From the NCBI GenBank assembly GCA_017463585.1, contig JAFTOX010000003.1:124001-188000 (forward strand): DNA of 64,000 nucleotides. Reading direction: 5' to 3'. The stretch comes from Rikenellaceae bacterium. GTDB lineage: Bacteria > Bacteroidota > Bacteroidia > Bacteroidales > Rikenellaceae. A model generated the notes under the pieces. The model was not told the origin of the DNA. It saw only the letters and a list, made by a program, of their open reading frames with translations, and ran no database searches. How positions within the stretch are numbered: the stretch's first letter is position 1; each line of letters starts with the position of its first letter. Positions 1 to 9,138 of this stretch are shown here, piece after piece. A program made the translations under genes and the position numbers.

Positions 1-1529
1 TGGAAAAGAAAAAGGTTTTGCTGATGATCCTCGATGGTTGGGGCATTGGCAACAAGACTAAGGGCGATGTGATCTATACGGTCAATCCTCCCTATATTAC
101 GGCTATGACCGCAAAGTATCCTCACGCTGAGTTGCGTACCGATGGCGAGAATGTTGGTCTGCCCAACGGTCAGATGGGTAACTCGGAGGTGGGCCACCTC
201 AATATTGGTGCAGGTCGTATCGTTTATCAGGACTTGGTGAAGATCAACCGCGCAGCAGCCGATGGCTCGATTATGCAGAACAAGGAGATCGTCGCAGCGT
301 TCGAGTATGCAAAGAAGAATGGTGTGAATGTTCACTTTATGGGTCTGGTTTCGGACGGTGGTGTTCATTCGTCGCTCGATCATCTGTTTACGCTGTGCGA
401 CATCTCGAAAGAGTATGGTATCGAGAATACCTTTGTACATTGCTTTATGGACGGTCGTGATACCGATCCTCGCAGTGGTAAGGGCTTTATCGAGCAGTTG
501 CAGAACCATTTGGCTAAGACAACCGGTCGCATTGCGTCGATCATCGGTCGTTACTACGCTATGGACCGCGATAAGCGTTGGGAGCGTGTGAAGATTGCTT
601 ACGACCAGCTGGTTAATGGCGTAGGTGAGCCTTCGAGCGATATGGTTGAGGCTATGCAGAAGTCGTATGACGAGGGCGTAACCGATGAGTTCGTTAAGCC
701 GATCGTGGCTATCGATGCTGAGGGTCAGGTTATAGGTACGATTAAGCCTAATGACGTAGTGATCTTCTTCAACTATCGTAACGACCGCGCCAAGGAGCTG
801 ACCATCGTGCTGACTCAGCAGGATATGCCCGAGGAGGGTATGAAGACTATGCCGCTGTACTACTGCTGTATGACTCCCTACGACGCTAAGTTCGAGGGTC
901 TGCACATTCTGTTCGATAAGGAGAACGTGCAGAATACCATTGGTGAGTATGTGTCGAAGCAGGGTTTGAAGCAACTGCGTATTGCCGAGACCGAGAAGTA
1001 TGCTCACGTAACCTTCTTCTTGAACGGTGGTCGCGAGGAGTTGTTCGAGAATGAGGAGCGTATTCTGGTTGCGTCGCCGAAGGTTGCTACCTACGACTTG
1101 CAGCCCGAGATGAGCGCATACGAGGTGAAGGACAAGTTAGTTGAGGCTCTCGGTGAGCAGAAGTACGACTTCATCTGCTTGAACTTTGCTAATGGCGATA
1201 TGGTTGGTCATACGGGTATCTATGACGCAATCGTCAAGGCAGTTAAGGCAGTTGATGAGTGCGTTGGGGCGGTTGTTGAGGCTGCGGTTGCAAACGGCTA
1301 CGAGGTTGTTCAGATCGCTGACCACGGTAATGCCGACAATGCAATCAACGAGGACGGCTCGGCTAATACGGCTCACTCGCTGAATCCTGTACCCATCGTG
1401 GTTGTATCGGATCGCGTGGCTAAGGTCGAGAATGGTGTATTGGCTGATGTTGCACCGACCGTTCTGAAACTGATGGGCTTGGAGCAGCCTGCCGAGATGA
1501 CCGGTAAGGCTCTGGTTGAGTTCAAGTAG
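1..1529 (+). CDS. gpmI: 2,3-bisphosphoglycerate-independent phosphoglycerate mutase (missing first base)
   Basis: Cytosolic glycolytic enzyme interconverting 3- and 2-phosphoglycerate through a phosphoserine intermediate and two Mn ions. The window opens on TG of what must be an ATG: the frame reads (A)TG-GAA-AAG-AAA-AAG and then the family start [10 protein letters not shown], so one base lies outside. Visible motifs are the metal/serine signature [15 protein letters not shown], the mid-protein DGRDTDP and the C-terminal metal motif ADHGNAD. About 509 aa, the normal full length. A strong terminator follows. Identification is secure; only the upstream context is missing. Confidence 0.97.
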   Translation, partial: EKKKVLLMILDGWGIGNKTKGDVIYTVNPPYITAMTAKYPHAELRTDGENVGLPNGQMGNSEVGHLNIGAGRIVYQDLVKINRAAADGSIMQNKEIVAAFEYAKKNGVNVHFMGLVSDGGVHSSLDHLFTLCDISKEYGIENTFVHCFMDGRDTDPRSGKGFIEQLQNHLAKTTGRIASIIGRYYAMDRDKRWERVKIAYDQLVNGVGEPSSDMVEAMQKSYDEGVTDEFVKPIVAIDAEGQVIGTIKPNDVVIFFNYRNDRAKELTIVLTQQDMPEEGMKTMPLYYCCMTPYDAKFEGLHILFDKENVQNTIGEYVSKQGLKQLRIAETEKYAHVTFFLNGGREELFENEERILVASPKVATYDLQPEMSAYEVKDKLVEALGEQKYDFICLNFANGDMVGHTGIYDAIVKAVKAVDECVGAVVEAAVANGYEVVQIADHGNADNAINEDGSANTAHSLNPVPIVVVSDRVAKVENGVLADVAPTVLKLMGLEQPAEMTGKALVEFK

Positions 1530-1551
1530 TCTTGATAAGCTGATATAAATG

Positions 1552-1585
1552 CAAAGCGCAACGGGAGTGATCTCGTTGCGCTTTG
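1552..1585 (+). terminator. Intrinsic terminator after gpmI
   Basis: A 12-bp perfect stem (arms 1552-1563 and 1574-1585) with a 10-nt loop, followed by a T-rich tract, 22 bases after the gpmI stop codon. Confidence 0.85.
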
Positions 1586-1611
1586 TTGTTTACAATAAAG
1601 TGCTTAGTCGA

Positions 1612-1761
1612 TTACTTCTTCCATTTACGATGATCCACCGAGTCGATCATACGATTGCGCTTGTAACGCTTGATAGCGTGTCCGATCAGCGCACAAATAA
1701 ATGCAATGCCACCCAAAATGAGGAGCATAATAATAAAATCCCATGTTGTCTGCTCTACCAT
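1612..1761 (-). CDS. 49-aa small single-span membrane protein
   Basis: A minus-strand ORF with ATG at 1761 and TAA at 1612-1614. The product begins MVEQTTWDF, has one hydrophobic segment at about residues 9-31 (IIMLLILGGIAFICALIG) and ends in a basic tail, KRYKRNRM...HRKWKK. A purine-rich GGGAAAG stretch lies a few bases upstream of the ATG and fits a ribosome-binding site. The N-out/C-in topology expected from the positive-inside rule and the otherwise empty intergenic region support a real small gene. No family recognised; function unknown. Confidence 0.6.
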   Translation of the reverse strand: MVEQTTWDFIIMLLILGGIAFICALIGHAIKRYKRNRMIDSVDHRKWKK

Positions 1762-1905
1762 AACTTTCCCTTTTTACCTCCCCAGTGCAAAGATAGTAAA
1801 ATTTTCCTACCAAAATACCCCCCCCTAAAAAATTACACAAAATTTTCAATTTTTGTTCCTAAATGGCTGTAAATGGAGCTAATTGGAGGTTAGTTTCGGA
1901 ACGTA

Positions 1906-1937
1906 GTTGCGATTTTCGAGATTTATTTGTATCTTTG
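1906..1937 (+). promoter_or_regulatory. Promoter of the MFS porter gene
   Basis: Bacteroidota-type promoter: GTTG at 1906-1909, a 20-nt spacer, then the -7 box TATCTTTG at 1930-1937, 22 bases before the ATG at 1960. Confidence 0.75.
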
Positions 1938-1959
1938 AAAATGCTAAATAGAAAATAGT

Positions 1960-3147
1960 ATGTCACAACCCAAACCATACTCATTTGCACTGATTGCCCC
2001 CGTTGTGCTGGGTTTCTATATCTTTGGATTTAGCGATACGGTGGGCTTCGCAACCAGCTACGTGCAAGCCAAATATCAACTGAGTGAAACGATGGCGGGA
2101 TTGTTGCCGTCGATGACCTTTGTGTGGTTTCTCTTTTTGGCGTTGCCTATGGCGTGTATGATGAATCGAATTGGTCGCAAGGCGACGGCTACGATCGGTT
2201 ATCTGATTTCGATTGTAGGTTTGTTGCTGCCGATGGTGCCGATCGATTGTTTCGAAGTATATTTCATTGCTTTTGCGCTGATTGGAATTGGTAACACGGT
2301 GTTGCAAGTGGCGGTAAATCCGCTGTTGGCCACGCTCGCACCGCCCCAAAAGATGACGGGCTATCTGACATTCGGACAGATTATGCGTAACCTATCACTG
2401 ATGTTGGCTTCGCCCATTGCGTCGTATCTGTCGCTGCGGTTTGGCGATTGGCGAACGATGTTCCCGATTTTTGCGGCTGTGACCCTGATTGCGATGGTGT
2501 GGCTGTTGCTGACACCTCTGCCGTCGGAGCCGCGAGCCGAACGAACAACATCGCTCAAAGATATACTCGCCCTGCTGCACAATAAGGCGGTGCTTATAGC
2601 GTTTATAGGTATAAGCCTATTTATCACGTGCGACGTGGGGGCGGGTGTGCTGACGCCGCAGTTGATTATCGAGCGCACGCAGTTGCCACCCGAAAGTGCA
2701 ACACTCTCGTCGTCGATCTATTATGCTTGTCGCATTGCGGGCACACTTATTGGTCTGTGGGCATTTGCGCGTATGGGTGACGTACGTTGGTTGAAGATAA
2801 ATATGGTGGTGCTTTTGGCAACGGCCGTAGCGATGTTCTTTGCTGATCAAGCGTGGGCATTGTTTGCACTGAGTGGAGTGTGGGGATTCGCCATTTCGTG
2901 CGTCTTTGCAACCTTCTACGCTTCGGCAACGCGCGCTCGTCCCGATAAGGCAAATGAGATTTCGGGCTTGATGATTATGGCTATTGCGAGCGGTGCGCTG
3001 ATTGGTCCGTTGATGAGCTTGGGTACGAATTTGGCTGGCGGTAATCATACGGGAGCATTGGTGGTCGTGACGGCGATGGTGCTGGCGCTGACGACGGTCG
3101 TTTTTTTACTGAAAAATGTGGGTGCAAACGGTGGCGCTCAGAAATAA
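1960..3147 (+). CDS. MFS transporter, FucP/GlcP sugar-porter-like
   Basis: 395-aa inner-membrane protein of the major facilitator superfamily with about 12 hydrophobic segments. Between TM2 and TM3 is the loop motif NRIGRKATATIGY, the MFS 'motif A' position. The general pattern resembles the FucP/glucose-galactose porter group common in Bacteroidota, which use ion gradients to import monosaccharides. Substrate cannot be read from the sequence. It has its own promoter, and the next gene has a separate -7 box, so it is probably monocistronic. Confidence 0.75.
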   Translation: MSQPKPYSFALIAPVVLGFYIFGFSDTVGFATSYVQAKYQLSETMAGLLPSMTFVWFLFLALPMACMMNRIGRKATATIGYLISIVGLLLPMVPIDCFEVYFIAFALIGIGNTVLQVAVNPLLATLAPPQKMTGYLTFGQIMRNLSLMLASPIASYLSLRFGDWRTMFPIFAAVTLIAMVWLLLTPLPSEPRAERTTSLKDILALLHNKAVLIAFIGISLFITCDVGAGVLTPQLIIERTQLPPESATLSSSIYYACRIAGTLIGLWAFARMGDVRWLKINMVVLLATAVAMFFADQAWALFALSGVWGFAISCVFATFYASATRARPDKANEISGLMIMAIASGALIGPLMSLGTNLAGGNHTGALVVVTAMVLALTTVVFLLKNVGANGGAQK

Positions 3148-3152
3148 ATTTG

Positions 3153-3160
3153 TATATTTG
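3153..3160 (+). promoter_or_regulatory. -7 box upstream of the OMP-phoH-purC run
   Basis: TATATTTG in the short gap after the MFS gene matches TAnnTTTG. The -33 element is weak. It would give a leader of roughly 27 nt before the ATG at 3194. Confidence 0.6.
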
Positions 3161-3193
3161 CATTAAAGTTTAACGGTCTAAAAAATCCGTGTT

Positions 3194-3805
3194 ATGAGAA
3201 AGATGATTTTGGCCCTTGCGGCGTTGTTGATTTGTGTTGGAGCACAGGCTGGTAGCCCTTTGAAGTGGGGCGTTAAGGCTGGCTTGAACTATCATACGGT
3301 TGGCGAGCCTACAAGTTTGGGTATGAAGGATATTGTCGAGACGAAGAATCGTGTGGGTTGGCACGCAGGTCTGCAAGCCTCGTGGCAGGTGACCCGTATG
3401 TTGTCGATCGATCCCGAGTTGGTTTTCTCGCGCAATTCGTACGACTTGTCGTCGAGCTTGGGCGGTGGCGGCATTGCTTACCTCAATACGATTGAGGTGC
3501 CCGTTATTCTGGGTGTGAGAATCATTGGCCCGTTGAAGGTGCAGGCAGGTGTCAATATTAACGTGATGACCGATAGCGGCGCAAAGGGCGAGAAGCCGAC
3601 CTTCCGTTTTAGCTCTTCGCCCCAAGCGTTGGGATATCTGCTCGGCGTTGGAGTCGATCTCGGACATATCAATGTGACGGCTCGTTACAACGGTTTCTTC
3701 CGCAAGAATGAGGGTAGCATTGCGTTCAATAATTTGCAAACGACTGATGATCTGCTGAAAATACGTGTAAGCACTTGGCAGCTTGGTGTGGGGTTCTATT
3801 TCTAA
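3194..3805 (+). CDS. Outer-membrane beta-barrel protein (PorT/OMP_b-brl type)
   Basis: 203 aa with a clear signal peptide (MRKMILALAALLICVGAQA, cleavage after AQA). After it come alternating amphipathic strands rich in G/Y/N (WGVKAGLNY, NRVGWHAGLQASWQV, GVDLGHINVTARYNGFF) ending in the aromatic C-terminus QLGVGFYF expected of a BAM-inserted barrel. This fits the small outer-membrane beta-barrel family widespread in Bacteroidota, probably about eight strands. Role unknown. It is 10 bases upstream of phoH in the same direction. Confidence 0.8.
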   Translation: MRKMILALAALLICVGAQAGSPLKWGVKAGLNYHTVGEPTSLGMKDIVETKNRVGWHAGLQASWQVTRMLSIDPELVFSRNSYDLSSSLGGGGIAYLNTIEVPVILGVRIIGPLKVQAGVNINVMTDSGAKGEKPTFRFSSSPQALGYLLGVGVDLGHINVTARYNGFFRKNEGSIAFNNLQTTDDLLKIRVSTWQLGVGFYF

Positions 3806-3815
3806 ACGACAATAG

Positions 3816-4805
3816 ATGACAGAAAAGACGATATATATCGACGAGGTTGATCCCCGAGAATTGTTTGGTGCGCAGGATACCTATCTCGAAATGATTCGGG
3901 AGCAGTATCCTGCGCTCCGTATTGTAGCGCGCGGCTCGAAAATGAAGGTGATGGGCGAGGAGCGATTGATCGAGCAATTCGTCAAACGTTTCGAGCAGTT
4001 CGAAGCCTATTACGACAAGTATGGCCACGTATCGAAGGAGGTTATTCGCCAATGTTTCGGCACGGCAGGAATGTCAGCCGACGAGCCGCCGACGCACGAA
4101 GGCGATGTGATTGTCTATGGCAATAATGGCAATGTGATCCGTGCTCGAACGGCCAATCAGCGTCGATTGGTCGATCTGTTCGAGAAGAATGATCTGCTGT
4201 TTGCAGTAGGACCTGCGGGCTCGGGTAAGACCTATACGGCTATTGCGTTGGCTGTGCGAGCGTTGAAGGAGAAGCAGGTGCGACGTGTGATTTTGACACG
4301 TCCGGCGGTCGAGGCGGGTGAGAAATTGGGTTTCCTGCCGGGTGATATGAAAGAGAAACTTGATCCCTATTTGCAGCCTTTGTATGACGCGCTGAACGAT
4401 ATGATTCCGGCGGCAAAGTTGTCGAAATATATGGAGGAGGGTACGGTTCAGATCGCTCCGTTGGCATATATGCGTGGTCGCACGTTGGACAATGCGTTTG
4501 TGATTTTGGACGAGGCGCAGAACACCACGCTCTCGCAGATCAAGATGTTCCTCACCCGTATGGGACGCAATGCCAAGTTTATCGTAACGGGCGACGTTAC
4601 GCAGATCGACCTGCCTAAGGCGGGCGACTCGGGTCTAATGCGTGCGATGAAGATGCTCGGCTCGATTCAGGGCATCGCCTCGGTCGAGTTCGATAAGGGT
4701 GACATCGTGCGCCACCCGTTGGTTAAGCACATTGTAGAGGCATTCGAAAAGCGTGCCACAATGGAAGATGCGTTGAAAAATCGTGAAACAAAAAATAATA
4801 ACTAA
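3816..4805 (+). CDS. phoH: PhoH-family ATPase
   Basis: 329-aa cytosolic P-loop ATPase. Walker A GPAGSGKT lies at about residues 134-141 and Walker B FVILDEAQN near 228-236, followed by the family signature TRMGRNAKFIVTGD. An N-terminal small domain of about 110 aa precedes the ATPase core, as in the YbeZ/PhoH group. YbeZ-like proteins are linked to RNA/ribosome metabolism, often with the RNase YbeY, which is not adjacent here. Ten bases after the OMP gene and 15 before purC, so probably co-transcribed. Confidence 0.92.
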   Translation: MTEKTIYIDEVDPRELFGAQDTYLEMIREQYPALRIVARGSKMKVMGEERLIEQFVKRFEQFEAYYDKYGHVSKEVIRQCFGTAGMSADEPPTHEGDVIVYGNNGNVIRARTANQRRLVDLFEKNDLLFAVGPAGSGKTYTAIALAVRALKEKQVRRVILTRPAVEAGEKLGFLPGDMKEKLDPYLQPLYDALNDMIPAAKLSKYMEEGTVQIAPLAYMRGRTLDNAFVILDEAQNTTLSQIKMFLTRMGRNAKFIVTGDVTQIDLPKAGDSGLMRAMKMLGSIQGIASVEFDKGDIVRHPLVKHIVEAFEKRATMEDALKNRETKNNN

Positions 4806-4820
4806 ATAAACGAAGAGACA

Positions 4821-5774
4821 ATGAGTGCAATTGTAAAAACCGATTTTAAGTTTGAGGGTCAGAAGAGCCTCTATGTTGGTAAGGTGCGCGATGTGTATGA
4901 CATCGACGACAAATATTTGGTAATGGTCGTTACGGACCGTATCTCGGCATTCGATGTGGTGCTGCCTGAGGGTATTCCCTACAAGGGTCAGGTGCTGAAT
5001 CAGATTGCGGCTAAATTCCTCGACGCTACGTCGGACATCTGCCCTAACTGGAAAATCGCGTCGCCCGATCCGATGGTTACCATTGGTCATAAGTGCGAAA
5101 CGTTCCCCGTTGAGATGATCGTACGTGCATATCTGACCGGTAGCTCGTGGCGTGATTACAAGGCCGGCGCACGCGAGATTTGCGGTGTTAAGCTGCCCGA
5201 TGGTATGCGTGAGCACGAGCGTTTCCCACAGCCGATCATCACCCCGACGACTAAGGCTGAGATTGGTGAGCACGACCAGAATATCTCGAAAGAGGAGATC
5301 ATCGCTCGCGGCTTGGTGTCGAAGGAGGATTACGAAACTTTGGAGCGTTACGCATTGGCTCTGTTCGAGCGTGGCTCGCAGATGGCAGCCGAGCGCGGTC
5401 TGATTTTGGTCGATACCAAGTATGAGTTCGGTAAGCGCGATGGCGAGATTACGCTGATTGACGAGATTCATACTCCTGACTCGTCGCGCTATTTCTATGC
5501 AGCAGGCTATGAGGAGCGTTTCGCACGTGGTGAGCAGCAGCGTCAGCTGTCGAAGGAGTTTGTTCGCGAGTGGCTGATGGCTAATGGTTTCCAGGGTCAG
5601 GCGGGTGCCAAAGTGCCCGAAATGACACCCGAAATCATAGGCAGCATCTCGGATCGTTACATCGAGCTGTACGAGAACATTACGGGCGAGAAGTTCGATA
5701 AGGGCGAGGCTGATGGCGACCGTATGGAGCGTATGCAGGCTAATATTGCAAATATGATCGCACGTTTGCGCTAA
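4821..5774 (+). CDS. purC: Phosphoribosylaminoimidazole-succinocarboxamide synthase
   Basis: 317 aa; SAICAR synthetase of de novo purine synthesis (CAIR + Asp + ATP). Recognisable segments: the N-terminal [15 protein letters not shown] (glycine-rich nucleotide-binding hairpin), [36 protein letters not shown], and the acidic metal/ATP segment [11 protein letters not shown]...[13 protein letters not shown]. The length fits the long PurC form rather than the ~240-aa enterobacterial form. It sits in a co-directional run with short gaps; no purine-specific regulator is visible. Confidence 0.97.
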   Translation: MSAIVKTDFKFEGQKSLYVGKVRDVYDIDDKYLVMVVTDRISAFDVVLPEGIPYKGQVLNQIAAKFLDATSDICPNWKIASPDPMVTIGHKCETFPVEMIVRAYLTGSSWRDYKAGAREICGVKLPDGMREHERFPQPIITPTTKAEIGEHDQNISKEEIIARGLVSKEDYETLERYALALFERGSQMAAERGLILVDTKYEFGKRDGEITLIDEIHTPDSSRYFYAAGYEERFARGEQQRQLSKEFVREWLMANGFQGQAGAKVPEMTPEIIGSISDRYIELYENITGEKFDKGEADGDRMERMQANIANMIARLR

Positions 5775-5811
5775 AACATTGAATTTACTAACTTAAAAAC
5801 TGATAAACACA

Positions 5812-7275
5812 ATGAACAAGAATTTGGCGGCACTTGCGCCGCAGTTGGTTTGGAAACATTTCCAGGATCTGTGTCAGATACCTCACCCCTCGTTCCACGA
5901 GGAGGCGATTCGTGCTCACATCATCGCTTTTGCTAAGGAGCAGGGTCTGGAAGTCGTGGAGGACGAGGCTCATAACGTATTGGTTCGCAAGCCCGCAACT
6001 GAGGGTATGGAGGATCGTAAGGGTATCGTTTTGCAGGCTCACGTCGATATGGTTCCGCAGAAGAATGGCGATAAGGTATTCGATTTCGAGAAGGACGCTA
6101 TCGAGGCATATATTGATGGCGATTGGGTAACTGCTAATGGTACGACGCTTGGCTCGGACAACGGTATCGGTGTTGCATCGATTATGGCTGTTTTGGAGTC
6201 GAAGGATATCAAGCACGGTGCTATCGAGGCGCTGTTCACCGCAACCGAGGAGTCGGGTATGCACGGTGCATTCGGCTTGAAGGGCGGTCTGTTGAAGGGC
6301 GATGTTCTGCTGAACCTCGACTCGGAGACCGAGGGTGAGTTGTACGTTGGTTGCGCTGGTGGTCTGGACGCAAGCATCAATTTCGATTATAAGGCTGAGG
6401 CAACTCCTGCTGAGGGTTATCGTGCAGCCGAGATCACGATCAAGGGCTTGAAGGGCGGCCACTCGGGTATCGAGATCATCTTGCAACGTGCTAATGCCAA
6501 CAAGTTGATGTTCCGTTTGATCAATGCCGTTAAGAAGCAGCAGGAGCTGTTGCTCTGCTCGGTAGATGGTGGCGGTCTGCGCAATGCTATTCCGCGCGAG
6601 GCTAAGGCAACGGTTATGGTCGAGGCTGCGAAGTGGGACGAGTTCCAGAAGGCAGTTGCTGACTTTACCGATATGGTAGTAGCTGAGTTCTCGGGTATCG
6701 AGGATTCGATTCAGATCAAGGCTGAGGAGGTTGCTGCTCCCGCTGAGATGATCGAGAAGGCAGTCGCTGAGAAGTTGGTGAAGGCCGTAGTTGCTTGCCC
6801 CGACGGTATGCAGTCGATGAGCCAGTCGATGAAGGGTCTGGTGCAGACCTCGACCAACTTGGCTCGTATCGTATCGGACGGTGCGACCGTGAAGCTGCAC
6901 TGCTTGTTGCGTAGTTCGGTGAATAGCGAGAAGGCTGATCTGGGCGACGCTATCAGCTCGGTATTCGAGTTGGCAGGTGCTGATGTAACGCTGAGTGGTG
7001 GCTACGATGGTTGGAAACCCAATATGGCATCGCCCATTTTGAAGGCAATGACCGAGAGCTACGAGGCTCTGTATGGCGTAACTCCTCGTGTTGTGGGTAT
7101 CCACGCAGGTTTGGAGTGCGGTATCATCGGTGGTCCGTATCCTAATCTGGATATGATTTCGTTCGGTCCTACCATTTGCTATCCTCACTCGCCCGACGAG
7201 AAGGTTGAGATCGCATCGGTAGCTAAGTTCTGGGATTTCCTCTGCCACACGCTGGGCAACGCACCCCGCAAGTAA
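5812..7275 (+). CDS. pepD: Aminoacyl-histidine dipeptidase (M20 family)
   Basis: 487-aa M20C-type metallopeptidase (PepD/carnosinase-like) that hydrolyses dipeptides such as X-His in the cytosol. Zinc-binding motifs of the M20 fold are visible: LQAHVDMVPQK (His and the catalytic-side Asp), GSDNGIGVA (bridging Asp), TATEESGMHGA (catalytic and ligand Glu pair), NLDSE, and the C-terminal HAGLECGII with its ligand His. A dimerisation ('lid') domain lies between, around residues 200-390. Full length. Expression context is the purC run. Confidence 0.95.
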   Translation: MNKNLAALAPQLVWKHFQDLCQIPHPSFHEEAIRAHIIAFAKEQGLEVVEDEAHNVLVRKPATEGMEDRKGIVLQAHVDMVPQKNGDKVFDFEKDAIEAYIDGDWVTANGTTLGSDNGIGVASIMAVLESKDIKHGAIEALFTATEESGMHGAFGLKGGLLKGDVLLNLDSETEGELYVGCAGGLDASINFDYKAEATPAEGYRAAEITIKGLKGGHSGIEIILQRANANKLMFRLINAVKKQQELLLCSVDGGGLRNAIPREAKATVMVEAAKWDEFQKAVADFTDMVVAEFSGIEDSIQIKAEEVAAPAEMIEKAVAEKLVKAVVACPDGMQSMSQSMKGLVQTSTNLARIVSDGATVKLHCLLRSSVNSEKADLGDAISSVFELAGADVTLSGGYDGWKPNMASPILKAMTESYEALYGVTPRVVGIHAGLECGIIGGPYPNLDMISFGPTICYPHSPDEKVEIASVAKFWDFLCHTLGNAPRK

Positions 7276-7296
7276 TCGAACGATAGAAAAGCGGCT

Positions 7297-8301
7297 ATGA
7301 TGCCTGAGAATAAGTGGTTTGCGATCATCAATCCAGTTGCGGGACACGGTCGCGCGTTGGACGATCTGCCCACAATCTCACGATTGCTACGCGAATACGA
7401 CATTGACTGCGAGCTGGTGTTTACCGAACATAAGCACCACGCTACGCAGCTCACTGTCGAGGCTGTGCGTGCAGGTTATCGACGTATGATCGTCGTCGGT
7501 GGCGACGGAACTTTGCACGAAGTGGTTAATGGCATCTTCATTCAAAAGGAGGTGCCCACCACTGAGGTGCAAGTGGCTGTCATAGCCGTTGGTACGGGCA
7601 ACGATTGGATTCGTATGTTCGGTATTCCGCGCAAATATTCGGAGGCCATTCGAGCAATTGCTGAGGATCGCACCTTCTTGCAAGATGTGGGCGTTGTCAG
7701 CTATGAAGAGTCGAGCTATCGCCAATCACGCTATATGCCTAACGTGGGCGGAGCGGGATTGGACGCGGCCGTGGTGCGCGGTTTCAATGCGTTGAAGTCG
7801 CGCGGTCATCGTGGACGATTGCTCTATGTGTTGAGCCTTATCGGCACGTTCTGCCGTTACCATACGACGGGAATGCGTATTTGGGTTGATGACAAACAGG
7901 TGGTCAACGATATGGTGCTGAGTACGTCGGTCGGTATCGGTAAGTATAGCGGAGGAGGTATGATGCAAACGCCTGAGGCAGTGGCTGATGACGGCTTGTT
8001 TGACCTGACGGTGATTTCGAAGATTCGTTGGTGGCAAGTGCCTAAGGCATTGAAATACTTGTTCAATGGCGGAATTTACAATCTGCCCCAAGTGAATCTG
8101 TATCGAGGCTCGAAAGTGCGTATTGAGTCGTCGCCCGAGGTGCCGATCGAGATTGACGGTGAGCAAGTGGGAACAACACCCGTTGAATATACGATACTAC
8201 ATCGTGCGGTGCAAGTTGTGGTGTCGGAGCGGTTTCTGCGGGGTGATCTGCAACGACGTTCTCGTCCTCGGTTTCGACTCGGAGTGTTGTCGAAAAAATA
8301 G
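7297..8301 (+). CDS. Diacylglycerol kinase-family lipid kinase
   Basis: 334 aa. N-terminal DAGK catalytic domain with the glycine-rich nucleotide site VVGGDGTLHEVVNG (residues ~67-80) and AVGTGNDWIRMFG (~98-110), and a C-terminal beta-rich YegS-like domain including SVGIGKYSGGGMM and IEIDGEQ. The family phosphorylates diacylglycerol or other lipids, usually at the membrane surface, for phospholipid recycling. Two in-frame ATGs (7297, 7300) are adjacent; the first is used here. It is the last gene of the run, followed by a bidirectional terminator. Confidence 0.88.
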   Translation: MMPENKWFAIINPVAGHGRALDDLPTISRLLREYDIDCELVFTEHKHHATQLTVEAVRAGYRRMIVVGGDGTLHEVVNGIFIQKEVPTTEVQVAVIAVGTGNDWIRMFGIPRKYSEAIRAIAEDRTFLQDVGVVSYEESSYRQSRYMPNVGGAGLDAAVVRGFNALKSRGHRGRLLYVLSLIGTFCRYHTTGMRIWVDDKQVVNDMVLSTSVGIGKYSGGGMMQTPEAVADDGLFDLTVISKIRWWQVPKALKYLFNGGIYNLPQVNLYRGSKVRIESSPEVPIEIDGEQVGTTPVEYTILHRAVQVVVSERFLRGDLQRRSRPRFRLGVLSKK

Positions 8302-8321
8302 TCACTCATTAACGTAATAAT

Positions 8322-8358
8322 AAATAGGTGTGTCCACAGTTGCGGGCACACCTATTTT
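8322..8358. terminator. Bidirectional terminator between convergent genes
   Basis: Perfect 10-bp stem, arms AATAGGTGTG (8323-8332) and CACACCTATT (8347-8356), with A-tract on one side and T-tract on the other. It serves the lipid kinase (+) and the lipoprotein gene (-). Confidence 0.8.
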
Positions 8359-8400
8359 CGTCGGATCGCGATCCTAAGAAGATGGGGGTATGGAAGTTTG

Positions 8401-8964
8401 TCAGTTTGTTTCGATTACGTCTATCTCGGTTACAACGATCTCCTCGAACTCGGCGGCACATTGACGCTGGAACGTTGCAAGTTGTGTCGAATCGACCGTG
8501 CCCGCCAAGATTGTTCCGAAGAATTGTTCGGTCGAATTGTAATAATTGTCGACCTTCTTGGCCAAGCAAGTGTAGTACGATTTGATCTGCTGATGTGTCA
8601 TTCCATCAGGTAGAATGCCCTGAGCTACAAGCTGATGATAGGGGAACAGATGTCGCATATTGTGGGCATCGGCTTCGAGTTGCGTAACGACAGTTTCGAC
8701 AACGACCATCGTTACAGTGTCCTCGACCGAAGGCATTTCAATAAAGGTGGCGTAGACCGGATAGTCGTTTTCGAGGGCTACCGCTACATCGTCAGCAAAT
8801 AGCTCCCACTCGACATCGTTCAAATCGGTCAGATAGACCATTTCGCGATATGTGCGCAGGTCCTGGCGCATTTGCTGACGTTGTTCGTGATTCCATTCGC
8901 GCTGCTTTCCACACGAGCAGAAGAGGGTAGCGAGCGCTACGGTGAGAAGTAATTTTTTGATCAT
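8401..8964 (-). CDS. Lipoprotein of unknown function
   Basis: 187 aa beginning MIKKLLLTVALATLFCSCGK: a signal peptide ending in a lipobox (LFCS-C), so anchored to the membrane by a lipidated Cys. The rest is soluble, acidic and largely helical (KQREWNHEQRQQMRQDLRTYR; DNYYNSTEQFFGTIL), with a Val/Thr-rich strand segment near residues 95-110. No family recognised. It is the next gene downstream of the M56 peptidase on the same strand, but a terminator separates them. Confidence 0.7.
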   Translation of the reverse strand: MIKKLLLTVALATLFCSCGKQREWNHEQRQQMRQDLRTYREMVYLTDLNDVEWELFADDVAVALENDYPVYATFIEMPSVEDTVTMVVVETVVTQLEADAHNMRHLFPYHQLVAQGILPDGMTHQQIKSYYTCLAKKVDNYYNSTEQFFGTILAGTVDSTQLATFQRQCAAEFEEIVVTEIDVIETN

Positions 8965-9067
8965 AGTAGAAATGTTTTTTGACTGATTGCCCTATGCGAG
9001 TGCAAACCGCGTGCCAATGGTTAGTTTCCGAACTTTTGATGTTGTAATTGTGTCCGACCGAGTGATG

Positions 9068-9103
9068 CAAAAAAGTTGCCGCCCGACGGAGAGCGTCGAG
9101 CGG
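9068..9103 (-). terminator. Terminator after the M56 peptidase gene
   Basis: 10-bp stem with one mismatch (arms 9079-9088 and 9094-9103) and a 5-nt loop. On the minus strand it is followed by a T6 run (A's at 9069-9074). Confidence 0.8.
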
Positions 9104-9138
9104 TCGTTGTTTCATATTTGTATGAATAAAGTATCCTA

